Source: Flavobacterium sp. ov086 (GTDB taxonomy: Bacteria > Bacteroidota > Bacteroidia > Flavobacteriales > Flavobacteriaceae). From it: 64,000 nucleotides of DNA. Each line of letters starts with the position of its first letter. The first letter of the stretch is position 1. This document shows positions 8,256 to 16,992 of this stretch, piece by piece. Location: the NCBI RefSeq assembly GCF_900187965.1, contig NZ_FZNL01000003.1:304697-368696 (forward strand), written 5' to 3'. The notes beneath the pieces were generated by a model. The model was not told the origin of the DNA, did no database searches, and worked only from the letters and a program-made list of their open reading frames with translations. The position numbers and the translations under genes are program-made.

Positions 8256-9581
8256 TTAGAAATCTCTGTCTACATCAAAAGCTTCTAAGTATTCTGCTAC
8301 TCGTTTCACAAAACTTCCACCTAAAGCACCATCAACAACTCTATGATCGTAAGAATGTGATAAGAACATTTTTTGACGAATTCCGATAAAATCACCTTCC
8401 GGAGTTTCGATAACCGCAGGCACTTTACGAATCGCACCAAGAGCCAGAATTCCAACTTGAGGCTGATTGATAATTGGCGTTCCAAAAACACTTCCAAAAG
8501 TTCCCACATTCGTCACCGTATAAGTTCCGCCTTGTGTATCGTCTGGTTTAAGTTTTCCTGCTTTTGCACGGTTTCCTAAATCATTAACCGCTTTTGCCAT
8601 TCCAACAAGATTTAACTGATCCGCATTTTTAATTACCGGAACAATTAAGTTTCCGTTTGGCAAAGCCGCAGCCATTCCTAAGTTTATATTTTTCTTTTTG
8701 ATGATATAATCTCCATCAACAGAAATATTCATTCCAGGGAAATCTTTTAATGCTTTTGCAACCGCCTCCATCATAATTGGCGTAAAAGTCAATTTCTCAC
8801 CTTCCCTTTTCTCGAAAGCAGTTTTAACTTTTTCTCTCCATTTTACAATATTTGTTACGTCAACTTCAATAAACGATTGTACGTGAGCAGATGTTTGTAC
8901 CGAAGCTACCATATAACCTGAAATCAGTTTACGCATTCTGTCCATTTCAATGATTTCATCACCTCCATTTACAGAAACCGGAACTGCTTGTTGACTTTTT
9001 TGAACCGGAGCTGCCTGAACTACTGGCTCGGCCACTTTTGGAGCCTGAACAACCGCTTTTGGAGTTTCTACGATTCCTGATTTACGGTTTTCAATATATT
9101 TTAAGATATCTTCTTTCGTTACGCGACCATCTTTTCCTGAACCTGCAAGATTTTCTAACTCAGCAACAGAAATACCTTCTTCTTTCGCAATATTTTTTAC
9201 TAACGGAGAAAAGAATTTATCAGATCCTGAAAAATCTTGTGGAGCACTAACTGTTTCTTTTGCAGTTTCAATTGTTGCTTCAATTGCAGCAACCTCAACT
9301 GGCGCAACAGTTTCTTCAGCTTTTGCTGCTGGCGCGTCACCTTCTGTTTCAATAATTGCAATGGTCTGTCCAACCTGAACTAAATCATCTTTACCGAACA
9401 ATTGTTCGATCAAAATTCCTGATACTTCGCTTGGCACTTCACTATCAACCTTATCAGTTGCAATTTCCAGTACTGCTTCATCAGCTTCAATTTTGTCTCC
9501 AACTTCTTTCAACCAGTTTGTAATAGTTGCTTCAGCGACACTTTCTCCCATTTTAGGAAGCTTTAATTCAAATCTTGCCAT
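8256..9581 (-). CDS. Dihydrolipoamide acyltransferase (E2) of a 2-oxo acid dehydrogenase complex
   Basis: A 441-residue E2. Lipoyl domain at about 1-78 with the lipoylated lysine in EIATDKVDSEV (Lys44); Ala/Pro/Val-rich linker; peripheral subunit-binding domain at about 122-168 (SPLVKNIAKEEGISV, GSGKDGRVTKEDI); a second linker; catalytic chloramphenicol-acetyltransferase-like domain at about 205-441 with DHRVVDG (His413, Asp417). The complex could be branched-chain 2-oxo acid, 2-oxoglutarate or pyruvate dehydrogenase; single lipoyl domain and the overall pattern favour a branched-chain-type or generic E2. E1 and E3 genes are not adjacent. Confidence 0.93.
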   Translation of the reverse strand: MARFELKLPKMGESVAEATITNWLKEVGDKIEADEAVLEIATDKVDSEVPSEVSGILIEQLFGKDDLVQVGQTIAIIETEGDAPAAKAEETVAPVEVAAIEATIETAKETVSAPQDFSGSDKFFSPLVKNIAKEEGISVAELENLAGSGKDGRVTKEDILKYIENRKSGIVETPKAVVQAPKVAEPVVQAAPVQKSQQAVPVSVNGGDEIIEMDRMRKLISGYMVASVQTSAHVQSFIEVDVTNIVKWREKVKTAFEKREGEKLTFTPIMMEAVAKALKDFPGMNISVDGDYIIKKKNINLGMAAALPNGNLIVPVIKNADQLNLVGMAKAVNDLGNRAKAGKLKPDDTQGGTYTVTNVGTFGSVFGTPIINQPQVGILALGAIRKVPAVIETPEGDFIGIRQKMFLSHSYDHRVVDGALGGSFVKRVAEYLEAFDVDRDF

Positions 9582-9665
9582 ATTGTTAATCTAAAGGATG
9601 ATTTTGATTTTCTGATTGCGAAATTACTGAATATTTTAAATATAAATTACACTTAATATAATTTT

Positions 9666-10829
9666 TTACTCAATTTTTATAATTTGCCCTCTGTCGTTCC
9701 GGGAATTGCTTCCAATAATAAAATTGGTATTTTTGGGAAAAATCTTAAAAGTAATGTTCTTATCTTTAAGAGTTTCTATGATTTTGATACATTTTTTGAA
9801 CGAAACATACTGATTATCCAAAATAATCTCCCCTCTTTTACCCTTAAAAACCTGCCACGAATTTACCATTTTTTCTTTTTTGAAATCTAAAAACAGTACT
9901 TTATTTTTTAAAATAGAAGGTAATTTTTCAGACAAAATTTTATTTTCCGAGTAAAAAATGAAACTTTCAGGCAACAGTTTTGACTTAACTTTTCCCTGAA
10001 ACATTTTTACAAAAGAGAAAAACCAAATGCCAATTTGGATAAAAAAAGTAAAAAACCACGATTTCTTAAAATGCTTTTGGTAAAAGAAATTCATCGCTTC
10101 CTGAAAACGCTTCATATACTTTTCGTCTTTCACTGTACTTTCTCCTTTATAATGCAAAACGGTTGTTTCATGAAAATAATAATTTGTTTTTTGTTTTTGC
10201 AAAACACGATACGACAAATCAATATCATCTGCATACATAAAACATTCCTCGTCAAAACCTTCTAGTTCCAGATATAAATCGCGTTTTAGAAACATAAAAG
10301 CTCCAACCAGAATATCAACTTTTCCGGTTTCATTTTCATCTAAATGTTGTGCATAATATTGATTGAAAAGATTTGTTTTTGGAAAAATTTTATACAAACC
10401 AAAAATCTTTGTAAAAGCAACCCAAGGTATTGGAACTCCGCGTTTGCTTTCCGGCAGAAAATTGCCTGTTCCATCAATTAACTTGCAGCCTATAATTCCT
10501 AAATCTGCTTGCCTTTCGGCGAAAGCCAAAATTTTAATAAACGTATCTTCTGCGACAACTGTATCGGGATTTAAGATGCAAATGTATTTTCCCTGAGCTT
10601 GAGAAACTCCAATATTATTTCCTTTTGGAAAGCCAAAATTGACTTTATTTTCAATCAATTTTATCCTTGGAAATTTATTTTGCATCATCTCACAACTATC
10701 ATCAGAGGAATTATTATCAATTACAATAATTTCGGCATCAAGAGTCGAAAGCGCTTCCTGAACACTTAAAACACATTGTTCCAGAAAGTAACGCACATTA
10801 TAATTAAGAATAATTACGGATAATTGCAT
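9666..10829 (-). CDS. Family 2 glycosyltransferase
   Basis: A 387-residue inverting GT2 (GT-A fold) enzyme. N-terminal SVIILNYNVRYFLEQC, nucleotide-binding EIIVIDNNSSDDS, the DXD-equivalent NPDTV, and MYADDIDLSYRV near the catalytic base region. A hydrophobic stretch at about 262-280 (FFTFFIQIGIWFFSFVKMF) suggests membrane association. The last ~100 residues are extra and unlike the core. Similar to rhamnosyltransferase-like GT2s of envelope polysaccharide synthesis. It precedes, in transcription order, no clear partner; the BamA-like gene lies just upstream on the same strand (31 bp). Confidence 0.9.
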   Translation of the reverse strand: MQLSVIILNYNVRYFLEQCVLSVQEALSTLDAEIIVIDNNSSDDSCEMMQNKFPRIKLIENKVNFGFPKGNNIGVSQAQGKYICILNPDTVVAEDTFIKILAFAERQADLGIIGCKLIDGTGNFLPESKRGVPIPWVAFTKIFGLYKIFPKTNLFNQYYAQHLDENETGKVDILVGAFMFLKRDLYLELEGFDEECFMYADDIDLSYRVLQKQKTNYYFHETTVLHYKGESTVKDEKYMKRFQEAMNFFYQKHFKKSWFFTFFIQIGIWFFSFVKMFQGKVKSKLLPESFIFYSENKILSEKLPSILKNKVLFLDFKKEKMVNSWQVFKGKRGEIILDNQYVSFKKCIKIIETLKDKNITFKIFPKNTNFIIGSNSRNDRGQIIKIE

Positions 10830-10860
10830 GAAGAATTTTTACTGTGAATTTTTCGGAAAG

Positions 10861-12042
10861 TTAGAAATTTTCAGATAATCCCAACCGTAAAGACCAATCG
10901 TTTTTACTGATTCCGTAATCCAGAGCCAAATTACTATTATTCTTCTTATTCCACTTAATTCGAATTCCGGTTCCAACGGCGGGATGCCATTTGTCAAATT
11001 TATAGGTATCTAACTTTGAAACTGACGAAATATTACCAAAAAATACAGCACCAAAAAAACCATTTCTGGTTATATCAGTTCTATATTCTGTTTCAAAATA
11101 CATCAATGCGTTACTACGATATCTGTTTTTGGTAAAACCACGCCCCGTTCTTCCATCACGATCCCAGCCAATACTTGGCAAATCAAGATAATGTGGCTTT
11201 CCGCCAAAAGTAGACCAATAAAAAGCACGTGAAGCCCAAACCCTGTGTTTGTATTTACTAAACGAATGGTATTTTCGGGCATCAACATACAACGATTGCC
11301 ATTTATCGCCTAGTACCCCACTTGTATTTATCCTGAAATCGGCTTCAACGTAAAGTCCTTGTTCTGGATTAACCGTATTTTTTCTCGAATCATACAAACC
11401 CTGAAAGGCATATCCGAATGAAGTTTCATCTGAAAAATCTCCGTTCATATATTTCACATAATCTGTTGGTTCATCAATATCTGATTTCTCCGAGATATTT
11501 TTATAATTGTCAAACAACAATCCCACACCTAATCGAAAATCACCAATAACCTTTCGAGTAACAAATTGATAAAAACGCCATTGTTGATAATCTAAAGTCG
11601 ACATTTCTTCTTTTGTATTGTGATCACCTAATCCGTAAGTAAGCTGTGGATAAATTAAGTAACGATAATCGCCAATAAAATTCCATTTATTGTCTTTGGT
11701 ATATATATAGGACTGAATTGGGAAAACATACTGGTTACTAAAACTAAAATAAGGCGAGAAAGTAATCTGTGACATATTGGTCGTTTCATGATCTTCGCCC
11801 AGATAAAAAGTGGTTAAAAAAGAAACTACAAGCCCATTTTCTGAATTTGCTCCAGCTGGAGCCGGTAATAACGAAAAGGCCAGTTTTTTATCTTTTCTTG
11901 CTATTGAATCGTTCTTTTTAAATAGTTTATACAAAACATCTAAAATATCTCTTTGGTTATTTTGAATTGTGTCATTTTGCGAATAACAAAATGGCATAAA
12001 TAAAAGGAAAAATAAAATTATTAGCGATTTTATACTTTTCAT
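10861..12042 (-). CDS. BamA/TamA family outer-membrane protein
   Basis: A 393-residue protein with a cleavable signal (ending CYSQ). The C-terminal half matches the bacterial surface antigen (D15/Omp85) barrel: FQGLYDSRKNTVNPEQGLYVEADFR, the GRTGRGFTKNRYRSN region resembling the loop-6 (V/I)RG(F/Y) motif, AVGTGIRIKWNKK and a final aromatic F. POTRA domains are not evident, so it is not the essential BamA; it is likely a stand-alone Omp85-type barrel that may export or assemble a partner. Upstream in the transcript of the GT2 gene. Confidence 0.88.
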   Translation of the reverse strand: MKSIKSLIILFFLLFMPFCYSQNDTIQNNQRDILDVLYKLFKKNDSIARKDKKLAFSLLPAPAGANSENGLVVSFLTTFYLGEDHETTNMSQITFSPYFSFSNQYVFPIQSYIYTKDNKWNFIGDYRYLIYPQLTYGLGDHNTKEEMSTLDYQQWRFYQFVTRKVIGDFRLGVGLLFDNYKNISEKSDIDEPTDYVKYMNGDFSDETSFGYAFQGLYDSRKNTVNPEQGLYVEADFRINTSGVLGDKWQSLYVDARKYHSFSKYKHRVWASRAFYWSTFGGKPHYLDLPSIGWDRDGRTGRGFTKNRYRSNALMYFETEYRTDITRNGFFGAVFFGNISSVSKLDTYKFDKWHPAVGTGIRIKWNKKNNSNLALDYGISKNDWSLRLGLSENF

Positions 12043-12183
12043 TTCGTAAGGTTTTCAGAAACAACTTCTTACAAATTTAAAATTTAATTTAAAACAGAAG
12101 CTAATTTTAGAAATAATAAAAAAAGAAAACTAAAACAGATTATAAAAAACTATATTTTTGATTTTGAACCAAAATAGTTTTCT

Positions 12184-12777
12184 ATGAAAAACAAAACACC
12201 GATTCTAATTGATTCTTTTCTTCTGATATTAACAATCTTTTTGACATCTGGTTTTGTTTTAGCACAAGATCATTTAAACACAGATAAAGATCTCGTAAAA
12301 TCTTCTACTTGGTATATTGCTGGCCCTGCCGAAGAAAATCAGGGAACAATTAATGCGATTCGAGAAAAAGAAGGAATTATTAGGGTAACTGCCAAAGATA
12401 ATCCAGTTGGAGAAATTGAATTGAATGTCATGATTACGGTATCAGGTTCAAATGATGGTCGTCCAACAAACTTATCTGATAGTTCAAAATTCGTAAGTAT
12501 TACCTATAAATCCTCTCATCTTACAAAATTGCAAGCCAGAGAGGGAAATAACGAAGGGACTGGCTGTGTGCATGGCAGTTCGCATCCGAGAGTTGACATT
12601 GCGGCTTCTCCAAAGAAATTTGTAACCATTAAAATTCCGTGGTCAGACTTTAAACAAGACGGATTGTCAAACGGAAAACTTTTAGATATTCATAATCTTT
12701 GTAAATTCAATTTTGTGAATTACAATCCGGTTTCAGGAGCATTTTTAGAAATTAAATCAGTTATAGTTCAAAATTAA
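12184..12777 (+). CDS. Secreted protein, possible beta-sandwich, unknown function
   Basis: A 197-residue protein with an N-terminal signal or anchor (residues about 8-28, ending LAQDH). The mature part reads like a jelly-roll binding module: VKSSTWYIAGPAEENQGTI at the start, KFVSITYKSSHLTKLQ in the middle, VTIKIPWSDFKQDG and NFVNYNPVSGAFLEIKSVI at the end, as in carbohydrate-binding domains. There are two cysteines at about 127 and 179. This is inference; I do not recognise a named family. Five bases separate it from the next gene, so the two are almost certainly co-transcribed. Confidence 0.72.
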   Translation: MKNKTPILIDSFLLILTIFLTSGFVLAQDHLNTDKDLVKSSTWYIAGPAEENQGTINAIREKEGIIRVTAKDNPVGEIELNVMITVSGSNDGRPTNLSDSSKFVSITYKSSHLTKLQAREGNNEGTGCVHGSSHPRVDIAASPKKFVTIKIPWSDFKQDGLSNGKLLDIHNLCKFNFVNYNPVSGAFLEIKSVIVQN

Positions 12778-12782
12778 AAAAT

Positions 12783-13184
12783 ATGAAAACAAGACTTTTA
12801 TTACTGCTTTTTATTACTGTATTATATTCAAATTTTGGCTATAGCCAAAATAAATCTGCAAAATCAAAAATTGATATTAATGGTGTTTGGGAAGATATAA
12901 ATCCCGGCGTTCAAAATGCTGTTGCCATTATATCTGAGCAAAACGGAAAAGTTATTTTCTCGCATTATTTAGAATGGAAAGGGCAAAAATTTGTAGAAAG
13001 CGGCACCGGAAAACGAATTGGAAACACAATTGGTTATACAGTAGATGTTACTTTACCTATTAAAGGTTGGGCAACTGCAGGAACTCATACCCTAACATTA
13101 TCTGAAGACGGAAACACCCTTGAAGGTACTTTTGTAGACAATAAAAAAAGAACCGGACCAATTTCGTTTAAAAGAATTCGTTAA
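12783..13184 (+). CDS. Secreted protein of unknown function
   Basis: A 133-residue protein with a signal ending near GYSQN. The mature domain (INGVWEDINPGVQNAVAIISEQNGKVIFSHYL onward, ending in GPISFKRIR) looks like a small lipocalin or beta-barrel fold with a GTGKRIGNTIGYTVDV strand pair and an EDGNTLEGTF turn. Family unknown. Second gene of a two-gene unit with the upstream secreted protein. Confidence 0.72.
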   Translation: MKTRLLLLLFITVLYSNFGYSQNKSAKSKIDINGVWEDINPGVQNAVAIISEQNGKVIFSHYLEWKGQKFVESGTGKRIGNTIGYTVDVTLPIKGWATAGTHTLTLSEDGNTLEGTFVDNKKRTGPISFKRIR

Positions 13185-13188
13185 AAAT

Positions 13189-13339
13189 GGTTTCAGGTTT
13201 CAAGTTTCAAGTTGAAATGAGACTATTTAACCGCAAAGTCCGCAAAGTTTTTTCTCTTAGATCATTTTTAGCAAACGCAAAGTTCGCAAAGCTTTGTTTT
13301 TAAAACTTTGCGTAAATCTTTGTGAACTTTGGGGTTAAA
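13189..13339. repeat. TTTCAAG words followed by CAAAG-word inverted repeat, copy 1
   Basis: First, 13189-13215 repeats a 7-nt word (GTTTCAG, GTTTCAA, GTTTCAA). Then from about 13227 TTTAACCGCAAAG and CGCAAAG words run to a centre and return as CTTTGCG...CTTTGGGGTTAAA. The whole fills the gap between two convergent genes and can form a bidirectional hairpin. Related CAAAG-word elements are at about 45552, 53650, 56884 and 63977. Confidence 0.75.
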
Positions 13340-13346
13340 TTCCCTT

Positions 13347-14540
13347 TTATAAGTGTAATTGAATTTTATACTTATTACATAATTTCATTACAAACAACAT
13401 TATTGTAGAAAAAACTAATGACCAGATAATTCCCGGAACTCCTACACGGAAATATCCCGGAATAATATGAATGTTTAAAGTTTTACAGAAATAATAAATT
13501 ACTCCTGGCAAAATATAAATCAACAATGGATTTGCTGCTGCCGGGATAAAGAAATTGCTCCATTTGGTTTGTTTTTTAATTTCCATCAACCAATACAGAA
13601 AATAGAATAATACCGTACAAATCGTAGCCGAAAACATGGTCCAGGATGGAGTTCCTTTTATTTTTGAAATTCCGAAATATGGTCTTAATAAATAACCCGT
13701 CACAAAAAACAAAACAGCAAAACCTATTACAGCCCAATTAATTTTGGCTGCTACTTTTCGATCAAAAAACAATAACGAAATTACAACTCCTGCACTTACT
13801 AATGAAGCATCTGTTAAATGTCCGGCGATGAAGTTTAACCATGATGTTTGCTGTATAAAAGATCCTTCTGTCAAATTAAGAGAATTTGCAATTACGCAAA
13901 CAATCAAAAAAACAATCATAGCCCATAATCTTCCTGAAACTAACCAGTAGTAAATTACCGTAATCAGATAAGCCCAACCTATTAAACCTAGAATTCCCCA
14001 CCATTTTGGCGTCATACCAATTGCGCCGGTACCTTCCTGCACGTATAAAAAGTATAACGCTACTAATACCAACATCCCACCATATTGAAGTGTGTTTTTT
14101 ATCCAAACCGGAAAGTCTTTTGCGTATTTATTCCAAATTGGGATAGGCATTGCATAGGCAAGAAGTCCCCAAAATGCAGGTAAAATTATCATTTTAGTCT
14201 CATCATATCCTTCTGCAGCATTAACCATAAAAACACCTATGATAATTAGAGCCAATGCTCTTTTTAATGTATGTGTCCAAATTGTTTTGGCGCTATCTCC
14301 TTTTAATAATCTGGCATTAAATGCAAACGGAATTGACATACCCACAATAAACAAAAAGGCAGGAAAAACCACATCAACAAAAGTCATAGCATCTGCATCA
14401 GCGGGCATATGTTTCATCCATTGCGGTACATCTATAATACTTGCCAGTTCATTTACAAAAATCATTATAAAAATGGTGATTCCGCGTAAAGCATCTATCG
14501 AAATAATCCTTTGATTGTATAAATTCTCTTTAATTCTCAT
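13347..14540 (-). CDS. DUF5009 / heparan-alpha-glucosaminide N-acetyltransferase-like membrane protein
   Basis: A 397-residue polytopic protein with about ten to twelve hydrophobic segments. The N-terminal RIISIDALRGITIFIMIFVN is the hallmark of the YeiB/HGSNAT-like transmembrane acyltransferase group, and DVVFPAFLFIVGMSIPFAF follows, as in DUF5009 proteins. These are thought to transfer acyl groups from cytoplasmic acyl-CoA to sugars across the membrane, but the substrate is unknown. Monocistronic and convergent with the secreted-protein pair. Confidence 0.85.
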   Translation of the reverse strand: MRIKENLYNQRIISIDALRGITIFIMIFVNELASIIDVPQWMKHMPADADAMTFVDVVFPAFLFIVGMSIPFAFNARLLKGDSAKTIWTHTLKRALALIIIGVFMVNAAEGYDETKMIILPAFWGLLAYAMPIPIWNKYAKDFPVWIKNTLQYGGMLVLVALYFLYVQEGTGAIGMTPKWWGILGLIGWAYLITVIYYWLVSGRLWAMIVFLIVCVIANSLNLTEGSFIQQTSWLNFIAGHLTDASLVSAGVVISLLFFDRKVAAKINWAVIGFAVLFFVTGYLLRPYFGISKIKGTPSWTMFSATICTVLFYFLYWLMEIKKQTKWSNFFIPAAANPLLIYILPGVIYYFCKTLNIHIIPGYFRVGVPGIIWSLVFSTIMLFVMKLCNKYKIQLHL

Positions 14541-14654
14541 AAAATTTCACCGTATTAATAGTAACAAATATAAACTAATAGCCGGAATGTCAAATTAGGT
14601 TTCTGTAACAAATGTGCCGGAAATCGTTTTAAATAAATCCTCTCATTAATACCC

Positions 14655-14684
14655 TTGAAAATCCTTACATTTTTTTTACTTTTG
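14655..14684 (+). promoter_or_regulatory. Bacteroidota-type promoter of the CpsB-like gene
   Basis: TTG at 14655-14657, a spacer of exactly 19 nt, then TACTTTTG at 14677-14684, a perfect match to TAnnTTTG. The start codon of the following gene begins at 14690, only five bases after the -7 box, so the transcript should be leaderless or nearly so. Confidence 0.8.
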
Positions 14685-14689
14685 CATCT

Positions 14690-15427
14690 ATGTTATCATT
14701 CTTTAAATCCAAACCACACTTAAAGGACCTTATTTCCGAAGGCTTTATTGATATTCATTCCCATTTACTACCCGGTATTGACGATGGAGCCAAGACCATT
14801 AAAGAGACCATACATCTTACAAAGGCTTTTCAGGATATGGGTTTTTCTCAATTTACAACCACACCCCATATTAGTCACTATATCTGGAATAACTCTCCGG
14901 AAACTATCACAGAAAATCATAAAAAAACAAAGCTTTTACTGGAAGAAAATAATTTAGAAATTCCTTTTCGCGCCGCAGCCGAATATTTAATGGATGATTC
15001 GTTTGAAAATTATTTTAAAGAAAAAAAACTTCTAACATTAAAAGACAATTATGTATTGGTAGAAATGTCTTATCTCAATGCTCCAATACAATTGTATAAA
15101 ACATTATTTGATTTGCAAGTTGCAGGTTACATTCCGGTTTTGGCACATCCGGAACGCTATACCTTTTACCATAAAAACTTTAGTGAATACGAAAAGCTAA
15201 AAAAAGCAGGCTGTCTTTTTCAATTGAATTTACTGTCGACCGTTGGTTATTATGGGGAGAGAATAGCTAAAATTACAGAAGAACTTCTAAAAAAAGGAAT
15301 GTACGATTTTGCTGGAACAGATGTTCATAATATGAAGCATATTGCCTCTTTTAGCAACAAGATTAAAATAAACAGCGTCTCTAATCTGAAAGAAGTAATT
15401 GCTAATAATCATTTTTTTAAACGTTAA
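14690..15427 (+). CDS. CpsB/YwqE-type tyrosine-protein phosphatase (PHP domain)
   Basis: A 245-residue PHP-fold metal-dependent phosphatase of the CpsB/CapC/YwqE family, which dephosphorylates bacterial tyrosine kinases and so controls capsule or exopolysaccharide synthesis. Metal ligands are visible in FIDIHSHLLPGIDDGA (HxH and GIDDG), TTPHISH, the Glu in RAAAEYLMDD, LAHPERY and the C-terminal AGTDVHN. Convergent with, and directly abutting, a polyprenyl glycosylphosphotransferase gene. The cognate BY-kinase (Wzc-like) is not in the window. Confidence 0.93.
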   Translation: MLSFFKSKPHLKDLISEGFIDIHSHLLPGIDDGAKTIKETIHLTKAFQDMGFSQFTTTPHISHYIWNNSPETITENHKKTKLLLEENNLEIPFRAAAEYLMDDSFENYFKEKKLLTLKDNYVLVEMSYLNAPIQLYKTLFDLQVAGYIPVLAHPERYTFYHKNFSEYEKLKKAGCLFQLNLLSTVGYYGERIAKITEELLKKGMYDFAGTDVHNMKHIASFSNKIKINSVSNLKEVIANNHFFKR

Positions 15428-16846
15428 TCAATACGCGTTTTCTTCGCCTTTAAAAATATTGATAACCGTTTTTATAATGATTTTCATATCTAATAATAAG
15501 CTCCAGTTTTCAATATACCAGATATCATATTCGACCCTATTTTCCATATCGCTCAATACTTTGGTTTCTCCCCTATAACCATTGACTTGCGCCCAGCCTG
15601 TAATTCCGGGTTTAGCGTATTGACGCACTAAATAATTATTGATCAAATCACTGTATTCTTTCGCAAGATTTACCATATGAGGTCTTGGTCCTACTACCGA
15701 CATGTCTCCATAAAAAACATTAAAAAACTGAGGCAGCTCATCAATACTTGTTTTACGAATAAAAGCACCAAATTTAGTAATACGTTGATCTCCTCTTTCG
15801 GCTTGTTTCTTATGAGCCAAACCGTTAACATACATGCTTCTAAATTTATAACACATAAAAGTTCTGTTGTCACGACCAGATCTTTCTTGTTTAAAAAATA
15901 CTGGCCCCGGCGACTCTATTTTAATAATCAGCATTATAATAGGAAACAACCACGGAAATATTAACAAGATTACAAAAACCGAAAAAATAACATCAAAAGC
16001 TTTTTTTGCCAATCTGTTTACTGCAAATTCTAAAGGCTCTGTTCGAAACATCAATACAGGCGTATTTTCATAAAAGGTAACCTCAACTTTACTTGATTTT
16101 GTGTACAATTGAAAATCAGGAATAAACTTAATACGTACCATACTTTGCTCACAAATTCTGGTTAGCTCATTAATAATTTCAATATTATCAATATGTAGCG
16201 CCACATACATTTCATCTATTTGTTTTTCGGAAACAAATTCACGAATAGCATCAAAACCTCCCAAAACAGAAGAAGAATCAATAATTTGAGGATTTATATT
16301 ATCATCAAAAAAACCTAAAAAACGATATCCATAAGTTAAATCTTTAGCCAATATCCTGCGTATTTTTTCTCCCGATTCGTTAGCTCCCACCACGATAAAA
16401 GTTTTAAAATTATATCCTTGTGTCCGGATATATTTTAAAAGTTTCATTGATAAATAACGGGTAATCATAAGTAATCCGAAGAAAATCAAATAAAAACTAA
16501 CTAATCTTAATCGTGAAATGTCTGTATATTTTAAATAAACAACAAAAACCGAAATTAAAGCAGCGTGAATTACCAACTTCTTTATTGTTCGGACTAATAT
16601 AGATTCTATAGGCTCGACCCTTATACTTCTGTTGGAATCATTTTGAAGCAATAACGCTATCCAAATTAAAATTGCCAATAACGAAACTGTTCTTTCTTCT
16701 TTCGATAAAAGCTTGTCCAAATTTCCAAATCTGACTAATGCAGACAAAATAGTCGCCAGATTCAATAATACTACATCTACTAAAACAAATAAAAGTTTAA
16801 AATAGCGCGAAAAACGATAATGTGATAGTTGTTGTAGAATTTTCAT
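15428..16846 (-). CDS. Exopolysaccharide polyprenyl glycosylphosphotransferase
   Basis: A 472-residue WbaP/WcaJ-type enzyme that starts repeat-unit synthesis by moving a sugar-1-phosphate to undecaprenyl phosphate. Four N-terminal membrane helices (about 15-125), a cytoplasmic CoA_binding_3-like domain (about 140-255, FIVVGANESGEKI), one more helix, then the catalytic domain (about 275-472) with ESPGPVFFKQERSGRDN, YKFRSMYVNG, KTSIDELPQFFNV and MSVVGPRPHM. The sugar cannot be predicted. Its stop codon directly abuts that of the CpsB-like phosphatase on the other strand. Confidence 0.95.
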   Translation of the reverse strand: MKILQQLSHYRFSRYFKLLFVLVDVVLLNLATILSALVRFGNLDKLLSKEERTVSLLAILIWIALLLQNDSNRSIRVEPIESILVRTIKKLVIHAALISVFVVYLKYTDISRLRLVSFYLIFFGLLMITRYLSMKLLKYIRTQGYNFKTFIVVGANESGEKIRRILAKDLTYGYRFLGFFDDNINPQIIDSSSVLGGFDAIREFVSEKQIDEMYVALHIDNIEIINELTRICEQSMVRIKFIPDFQLYTKSSKVEVTFYENTPVLMFRTEPLEFAVNRLAKKAFDVIFSVFVILLIFPWLFPIIMLIIKIESPGPVFFKQERSGRDNRTFMCYKFRSMYVNGLAHKKQAERGDQRITKFGAFIRKTSIDELPQFFNVFYGDMSVVGPRPHMVNLAKEYSDLINNYLVRQYAKPGITGWAQVNGYRGETKVLSDMENRVEYDIWYIENWSLLLDMKIIIKTVINIFKGEENAY

Positions 16847-16992
16847 GTTGGTATTTTATGCTTAATTTGAAAAATAAAATTCAATTCAAAAAAGCAGTGC
16901 AAAATAATATTTTAATTACATTTTTCCGTGTTAATTAGAATCTATTCTTTAAAAGTTTACTTTTATAACTTGCAGATTTAATATTGCAGATT

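Noticed and set aside
7977..8288. Open frame of about 100 codons on the plus strand
   Set aside because: Opposite to the exonuclease start and the terminator; low-complexity Phe/Lys/Ile composition and no homology-like pattern.
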